From SVTX01 sp964629615 (lineage in GTDB: Bacteria; Bacillota; Clostridia; Oscillospirales; CAG-272): a stretch of DNA of 9,920 nucleotides. The stretch lies in assembly GCA_964629615.1 (NCBI GenBank), contig CAZVUD010000046.1, positions 1 to 9,920 on the forward strand. Reading direction: 5' to 3'. Positions 5,744 to 9,920 of the stretch are shown one piece after another (position 1 is the stretch's first letter; every line of letters begins with the position of its first letter). The notes beneath the pieces are model-generated. The model made no database searches. It was not told where the DNA came from and saw only the letters and a list, made by a program, of their open reading frames with translations. The translations under genes and the position numbers were made by a program.

Positions 5744-6796
5744 ATGAAGAAGTTCACAAAGATCTTAGCACTTCTTATGGCACTCACACTCACACTTTGC
5801 GTATTTGCATCATGTAACAAGACAACAGATGACGAAGGCAAGGGCGGCGAAAAGGGCACTATCGCTGTTATAGCGAAGGGCGAAACACACGCATTCTGGC
5901 AGGCAGTTAAGTCCGGCGCAGAGGCTGCAGGCGAAAAGTACGGCTACAACATCACTTTCCGCGGTCCTACAGCTGAAAGCGAAGAGTACGTTGGCAACCA
6001 GAGAGAAATGGTTCAGGCAGCTCTCAACAACAACAACGTTAAGGCTATCGTTATGGCTACTATCGGTCTTGGCTTCTCTGAAGAGCTCAACTCCGCATAC
6101 GACAAGAAGCTCCCCGTAGTTGAATTTGACTCCGGTCTTTACAACAACGGTGCTGACGTTACAAGCGGCAAGGACCCCAGAGTTGGCGCAGTTGCAACAG
6201 ACAACAAGGCAGCAGCAGCTGTAGTTGCTGAAAACTTCTACAAGTACCTCAAGGCAAACGTTACAGACCTCAACAACTACAAGGTTGGCGTTATCCAGCA
6301 CGACTCCACATCCACAGGTATTGACAGAGCAGCAGGCTTCGTTGATAAGATCAAAGAGCTCGCTCAGGCTGACAACATCACTCTCGAAATAAAGACAGAA
6401 GTTAAGACAAACAACCCCGGCGAATACAAGCTCGGTCTTACAGCTCTTAAGGAATGGGGCGCACAGTCCATCTTCATGACAAACGAAGGTGTTGTTAACG
6501 AAGTATTCCCCGAGATCTCTGACAACGCAGCTAACTACAAGGACATCCTCTTCTGCGGATTTGACGCAGGTACAAACCAGTACAACTGGATCAAGGATGC
6601 AGGTAAGACATACGCTCTCCTCGTAGGTTCCGTTGCTCAGGACTCCTACAACATCGGTTACAAGGCAGTTGAAGTTGCAGCTAAGAAGCTTGCAGGCGAA
6701 GATATCGGCGACGGTAAGGTTGGTATCGCAGGTGTTTGGTACACAGCTGAAAACATCGACGAGCAGAAGGATAAGAACATATTCTACATGGGTTGA
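5744..6796 (+). CDS. Sugar-binding lipoprotein of the ABC transporter (RbsB type)
   Basis: This 350-residue extracytoplasmic receptor captures the sugar and delivers it to the permease. The signal peptide MKKFTKILALLMALTLTLCV is followed by the lipobox FASC, so Cys24 should be lipidated and anchor the protein outside the membrane, as in Gram-positives. An acidic/glycine linker follows, then a type I periplasmic-binding-protein fold (Peripla_BP_4 family) beginning GTIAVIAKG. It has the ligand-site-type stretch HAFWQAVKSGAEAAGEKYG, the hinge-region segment DSTSTGIDRAAGF and FCGFDAGTNQYNW. AGGAGGAA (5730-5737) lies 6 bases before the ATG. Gene order ATPase-permease-receptor is the reverse of some operons. 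Codon use looks strongly optimised, as for an abundant protein. A terminator follows directly. Confidence 0.95.
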   Translation: MKKFTKILALLMALTLTLCVFASCNKTTDDEGKGGEKGTIAVIAKGETHAFWQAVKSGAEAAGEKYGYNITFRGPTAESEEYVGNQREMVQAALNNNNVKAIVMATIGLGFSEELNSAYDKKLPVVEFDSGLYNNGADVTSGKDPRVGAVATDNKAAAAVVAENFYKYLKANVTDLNNYKVGVIQHDSTSTGIDRAAGFVDKIKELAQADNITLEIKTEVKTNNPGEYKLGLTALKEWGAQSIFMTNEGVVNEVFPEISDNAANYKDILFCGFDAGTNQYNWIKDAGKTYALLVGSVAQDSYNIGYKAVEVAAKKLAGEDIGDGKVGIAGVWYTAENIDEQKDKNIFYMG

Positions 6797-6839
6797 TCTC
6801 CCTTCTCTTACAAGTAACTAAATAGTTAAAAATACGCAG

Positions 6840-6872
6840 CGACCCTCCCTGTTCAATTGGCAGGGAGGGTCG
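6840..6872 (+). terminator. Terminator after the binding-protein gene
   Basis: The 12-bp GC-rich stem CGACCCTCCCTG (6840-6851) pairs with CAGGGAGGGTCG (6861-6872) around a 9-base loop, followed by TTTGAGTTTGAG. The T-tract is interrupted, so it may be leaky and let some transcripts reach fucI. Confidence 0.75.
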
Positions 6873-6879
6873 TTTGAGT

Positions 6880-6908
6880 TTGAGATCTCTTTTAAAAATT
6901 AATTAATA
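6880..6908 (+). promoter_or_regulatory. Weak promoter candidate for fucI
   Basis: TTGAGA (6880-6885), 17 bases, then TTAATA (6903-6908) is a marginal sigma-A match just behind the terminator. A separate start for fucI is reasonable given the terminator and the 90-base gap, but readthrough from the operon is equally possible. The palindrome GAGATCTC overlaps the candidate -35. Confidence 0.3.
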
Positions 6909-6962
6909 AGCGATCAGACAATAACACAAAACATATAAAATAAAAATAATTGGAGGCAAATT

Positions 6963-8792
6963 ATGGCACAGAACAGATATATAGGCGATTACCCCGTTAT
7001 CGGTATCCGCCCCATTGTTGACGGTCGTCGCGGACCTATGATGCTCCGCGAATCCCTCGAAGATCAGGTAATGGCTATGGCTAACGCCGCAAAGAAGCTC
7101 TTTGAGGAAAATCTCTACTACTCAAACGGCGAGCATGTAAAGGTAGTTATGGCTGACACGTCCATCGGACGTGTTCCCGAGGCTGCAGCTTGCGCGGCTA
7201 AGTTCAAAAAAGAAGGCGTTGATATCACACTTTCAGTAACTCCCTGCTGGTGCTACGGCTCAGAAACAATGGACATGGATCCCATGACCATAAAGGGTGT
7301 TTGGGGATTTAACGGAACAGAGCGTCCCGGCGCGGTTTATCTTGCAGCTGTATTGGCAGGTCACGCACAGAAGGGTCTTCCCGCGTTCGGAATCTACGGA
7401 CATGAGGTGCAGGACAGAGATCAGGTTACAGAGATCCCCGAGGACGTAAAGGAAAAGCTCCTCAGATTCGGACGCGCCGCTATCGCAGTTGCAACCATGA
7501 GAGGCAAATCCTACCTTCAGATCGGCTCACAGTGCATGGGTATCGCAGGCTCCATCGTTGATCAGGACTTCATGGAATCCTATCTCGGCATGAGAGTTGA
7601 ATCTGTAGACGAGGTTGAGATCCTCCGCCGCATGGAAGAGGGCATCTACAACGAAGAGGACTATCAGAAGGCTCTTGCCTGGACAAAGGAGCATTGCCGC
7701 GAGGGTCGTGATGACAACCCCGAGAGCGTTCAGTTCCTTGGCGAAGACAGAAAGATAAAGTTCACTCCCGAAGAAAAGGAAAAGCAGTGGGAATTCACAG
7801 TTAAGATGTACTGCATCATAAAGGATCTTATGGCAGGAAACAAGGATCTTCCCGATGCATTTGAAGAAGAAAAGGTTGGTCACAATGCTATCGCAGGCGG
7901 CTTCCAGGGTCAGAGACAGTGGACAGACCACTGGCCCAACTGTGACTACCCCGAGGCTCTTCTCTCCTCCACATTCGATTACAATGGCGCACGTGAGCCC
8001 TACACGCTTGCAACCGAGAACGACGTTCTCAACGGTCTTGGCATGCTCTTTATGAGATTGCTCACACACCGCGCACAGATATTCGCAGACGTTCGTACAT
8101 ACTGGTCAGGCGAGGCTACAGAGAGAGTTACAGGCTACAAGCTTGAAGGTAAGGCGGCTGAATCCAACGGTATAATCCACCTTCTCAACTCCGGTGCGGC
8201 ATGCCTTGACGCTTGCGGCGAATGCACAGACGAAAACGGAAACGCCACCATGAAGAGATGGTGGGAGGTTACCGACGAGGATATCAAGAAGATGACCGAC
8301 GCTACCGTTTGGTGCGAGGCAGGCTTTGACAACTTCCGCGGCGGCGGATTCTCCAGCCACTACACAACAAAGGCAGAAATGCCCTGCACTATGATCCGTC
8401 TTAACCTTGTTAAGGGTCTCGGACCGGTGCTTCAGATAGCAGAAGGTTGGACAGTAAACCTTCCCGAAGAGGTTTCTGACACACTTATGGAACGTACAAA
8501 TCCCACATGGCCCTGCACATGGTTCGCTCCCCGTTGCGACGGAATCGAAGGCTCTCCCTTCAAGACCGCGTACGAGGTTATGCAGAACTGGGGTGCTAAC
8601 CACGGTGCTATATCCTACGGACACATCGGCGCAGATCTCATCACAATGTGCTCTATGCTCCGTATTCCCGTATGCATGCACAACGTGCCCAAGGAGCAGA
8701 TCTTCCGCCCCGCAGCATGGAATGCATTCGGAATGGACAAGGAAGGTCAGGACTACCGTGCTTGCGCGGCTTACGGTCCTATGTACAAGTAA
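6963..8792 (+). CDS. fucI: L-fucose isomerase
   Basis: This 609-residue cytoplasmic enzyme (EC 5.3.1.25) converts L-fucose to L-fuculose; the family also isomerises D-arabinose to D-ribulose. Similarity to E. coli FucI (591 residues) is clear along the whole length: DGRRGP...RESLE, TPCWCYGSETMDMDP, WGFNGTERPGAVYLAA, NAIAGGFQGQRQWTD and GQDYRACAAYGPMYK. The Mn-binding residues of the family are present as Glu352 (ATEND), Asp376 (ADVRTYWS) and His547 (WGANHG). GGAGG (6952-6956) lies 6 bases before the ATG. It sits after the transporter but behind a terminator, so its level may be set separately. No fuculokinase or fuculose-phosphate aldolase follows. Substrate specificity between fucose and arabinose cannot be told from sequence alone. 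Confidence 0.97.
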   Translation: MAQNRYIGDYPVIGIRPIVDGRRGPMMLRESLEDQVMAMANAAKKLFEENLYYSNGEHVKVVMADTSIGRVPEAAACAAKFKKEGVDITLSVTPCWCYGSETMDMDPMTIKGVWGFNGTERPGAVYLAAVLAGHAQKGLPAFGIYGHEVQDRDQVTEIPEDVKEKLLRFGRAAIAVATMRGKSYLQIGSQCMGIAGSIVDQDFMESYLGMRVESVDEVEILRRMEEGIYNEEDYQKALAWTKEHCREGRDDNPESVQFLGEDRKIKFTPEEKEKQWEFTVKMYCIIKDLMAGNKDLPDAFEEEKVGHNAIAGGFQGQRQWTDHWPNCDYPEALLSSTFDYNGAREPYTLATENDVLNGLGMLFMRLLTHRAQIFADVRTYWSGEATERVTGYKLEGKAAESNGIIHLLNSGAACLDACGECTDENGNATMKRWWEVTDEDIKKMTDATVWCEAGFDNFRGGGFSSHYTTKAEMPCTMIRLNLVKGLGPVLQIAEGWTVNLPEEVSDTLMERTNPTWPCTWFAPRCDGIEGSPFKTAYEVMQNWGANHGAISYGHIGADLITMCSMLRIPVCMHNVPKEQIFRPAAWNAFGMDKEGQDYRACAAYGPMYK

Positions 8793-8802
8793 TAAAAAAT
8801 TA

Positions 8803-8829
8803 TCGGCTCTCGGTTTTACCGAGAGCCGA
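8803..8829. terminator. Bidirectional terminator between fucI and aspS
   Basis: The 12-bp stem TCGGCTCTCGGT (8803-8814) pairs with ACCGAGAGCCGA (8818-8829) around TTT. TTTTT (8831-8835) follows on the plus strand, and the complementary A-run at 8794-8799 gives a T-run on the minus strand. It starts 10 bases after the fucI stop and lies 7 bases beyond the aspS stop, so it can end both convergent transcripts. Confidence 0.88.
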
Positions 8830-8836
8830 ATTTTTA

Positions 8837-9920
8837 TTATTCTTCTTCTATAACAGCTATGCTGAGATCCTCAAGTGCACGGGGATCTGCAGGTGCGGGA
8901 CAACCCGACATAAGCTCACTTGCATTCTGTACCTTCGGGAATGCAAGCACATCGCGCAGGCTGTCTGCGCCGCTCATTACCATGGCAAGTCTGTCAAGTC
9001 CCATGCCCGAGCCACCGTGAGGCGGTGCGCCGTATTTGTAAGCATCAACAAGGAATCCGAACTTTGCTTCTATCTCCTCAGGTGTAAGTCCGAGGGCTTT
9101 GAACATCTTCTCCTGAAGCTGCCAATCCGTGATCCTTATAGATCCCGAGAGAAGCTCTGTTCCGTTGAGCACCATGTCATAGCACTTTGCTCTCACACTG
9201 CCCGGATCAGACTCAAGGCTGTCAAGGCATTCCTCAAGCGGCATCGTGAAGGGGTGATGCATAGCATCCCAATGCTCTGTTTCCTCGTTCCACTCAAAGA
9301 ACGGGAATTCCGTGATCCAGAGGAAGTTGAATTTGCCCTCGGGGATCATATCAAGCTTTCTCGCAACTATCTGACGGAGCGCGCCGAGAGTTGAAAGCAC
9401 AACGGCATTCTTATCTGCGCAGATGAGCATTACATCTCCCTTTTCAAGTCCAACACGAGCATAAATGGATGAAAGCTCGTCCTCTGTCATGAACTTTGCA
9501 AAGCTGCAGGAGGGGGCTTCGTCTATCCATCTTACATAAGCAAGACCCTTAGCGCCTATTCCCTTTGCATGCTCGGTAAGCTTGTCTATCTCTTTTCTTG
9601 TAAGCGTCTGTGCGCCGCCCTTTGCAACTATGGCACGTACAGATCCGCCGCACTCAAGCGCAGACTTGAATACTGCAAATTCGGAATTTCTGACGCATTC
9701 GGATATATCCTCGATCTCCATTCCGTATCTTGTATCAGGCTTATCAGAGCCGTATCTTGACATCGCATCTGCATATGTAAGTCTTTGCATGGGAGTTTCA
9801 ACATCAAGTCCAAGCACCTCTTTGAATACTCTCTTGATGAATCCCTCGTTCATAGCCATGATGTCCTCCATTGTGGCAAATGACATCTCAAGGTCTATCT
9901 GAGTGAATTCAGGCTGACGG
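8837..9920 (-). CDS. aspS: Aspartyl-tRNA synthetase, C-terminal part (runs off right edge)
   Basis: This class II synthetase charges tRNA-Asp with aspartate in the cytoplasm. About 361 C-terminal residues are present. The frame stays open through the right edge: bases 9887-9919 code for RQPEFTQIDLE, the class II motif 2 region, immediately before MSFATMEDIMAMNEGF. The ATG at 9884-9886 is therefore internal, not the start. Further on come YADAMSRYGSDKPDTRYG (AspRS signature), the bacterial-type GAD insertion domain (about from TRKEIDKLTEHAKGIGAKGL to IVARKLDM), HHPFTMP and class II motif 3, GMGLDRLAMVMSG. The C-terminal extension ends in an acidic IEEE. About 230 N-terminal residues, including the anticodon-binding domain, lie outside the window. 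Convergent with fucI and not functionally linked to it. Confidence 0.96.
   Translation of the reverse strand, partial: RQPEFTQIDLEMSFATMEDIMAMNEGFIKRVFKEVLGLDVETPMQRLTYADAMSRYGSDKPDTRYGMEIEDISECVRNSEFAVFKSALECGGSVRAIVAKGGAQTLTRKEIDKLTEHAKGIGAKGLAYVRWIDEAPSCSFAKFMTEDELSSIYARVGLEKGDVMLICADKNAVVLSTLGALRQIVARKLDMIPEGKFNFLWITEFPFFEWNEETEHWDAMHHPFTMPLEECLDSLESDPGSVRAKCYDMVLNGTELLSGSIRITDWQLQEKMFKALGLTPEEIEAKFGFLVDAYKYGAPPHGGSGMGLDRLAMVMSGADSLRDVLAFPKVQNASELMSGCPAPADPRALEDLSIAVIEEE

Noticed and set aside
8106..8681. Long minus-strand open frame inside fucI
   Set aside because: It is antisense to strongly conserved FucI sequence; its Cys/Val-rich composition is typical of the complement of a biased coding frame.
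8648..9394. Long plus-strand open frame over the fucI end and aspS
   Set aside because: It runs through the bidirectional terminator and antisense to conserved AspRS motifs, with no ribosome binding site.

Overview
The window reads as chromosomal DNA of a low-to-mid-GC Gram-positive anaerobe, most likely a gut Clostridia member (Oscillospiraceae- or Lachnospiraceae-like). The grounds are strong GGAGG-type ribosome binding sites, consensus sigma-A promoters, a lipoprotein-type solute-binding protein, a tRNA-Trp with encoded CCA, and a sugar-catabolic locus whose proteins resemble Firmicutes versions. This is inferred from gene style; no marker gene fixes the genus.

Layout. Positions 1-198 carry no convincing gene, only two unresolved open frames touching the left edge and a short tRNA-like fragment. 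At 236-311 lies a tRNA-Trp gene on the minus strand, with its own promoter (353-381) and a 16-bp terminator hairpin (199-236). A consensus promoter (453-481) then drives a plus-strand membrane protein with a Gly/Arg/Pro-rich head and an Asn/Gly/Tyr-rich tail. It is split by a one-base frameshift near 955-976 and ends at a strong hairpin terminator (1617-1645). At 1719-2603, minus strand, lies a cupin/AraC-type regulator. Its 300-bp divergent AT-rich intergenic region holds a good promoter and several repeat candidates for regulator binding.

The core is a plus-strand sugar locus: an RbsA/MglA-type double ATPase (2904-4409), an RbsC-type permease with an unusual charged coiled-coil-like C-terminal tail (4414-5661), a lipoprotein sugar-binding protein (5744-6796), a hairpin terminator, then L-fucose isomerase FucI (6963-8792). 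The likely logic is that the AraC-type protein senses a sugar or its intermediate and controls the divergent operon. The binding protein and transporter import a monosaccharide (L-fucose or a related sugar such as D-arabinose), and FucI converts it to the ketose. No kinase or aldolase for the next steps is present; the locus ends at a bidirectional terminator facing a convergent aspS.

aspS (aspartyl-tRNA synthetase, minus strand) runs off the right edge; only its C-terminal part is present. Overall this is a fairly ordinary sugar-use locus beside housekeeping genes. The most unusual points are the split low-complexity membrane protein, the permease tail, the tRNA-end duplication and the reduced fucose gene set. 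I see no phage, CRISPR, defence or biosynthetic system.
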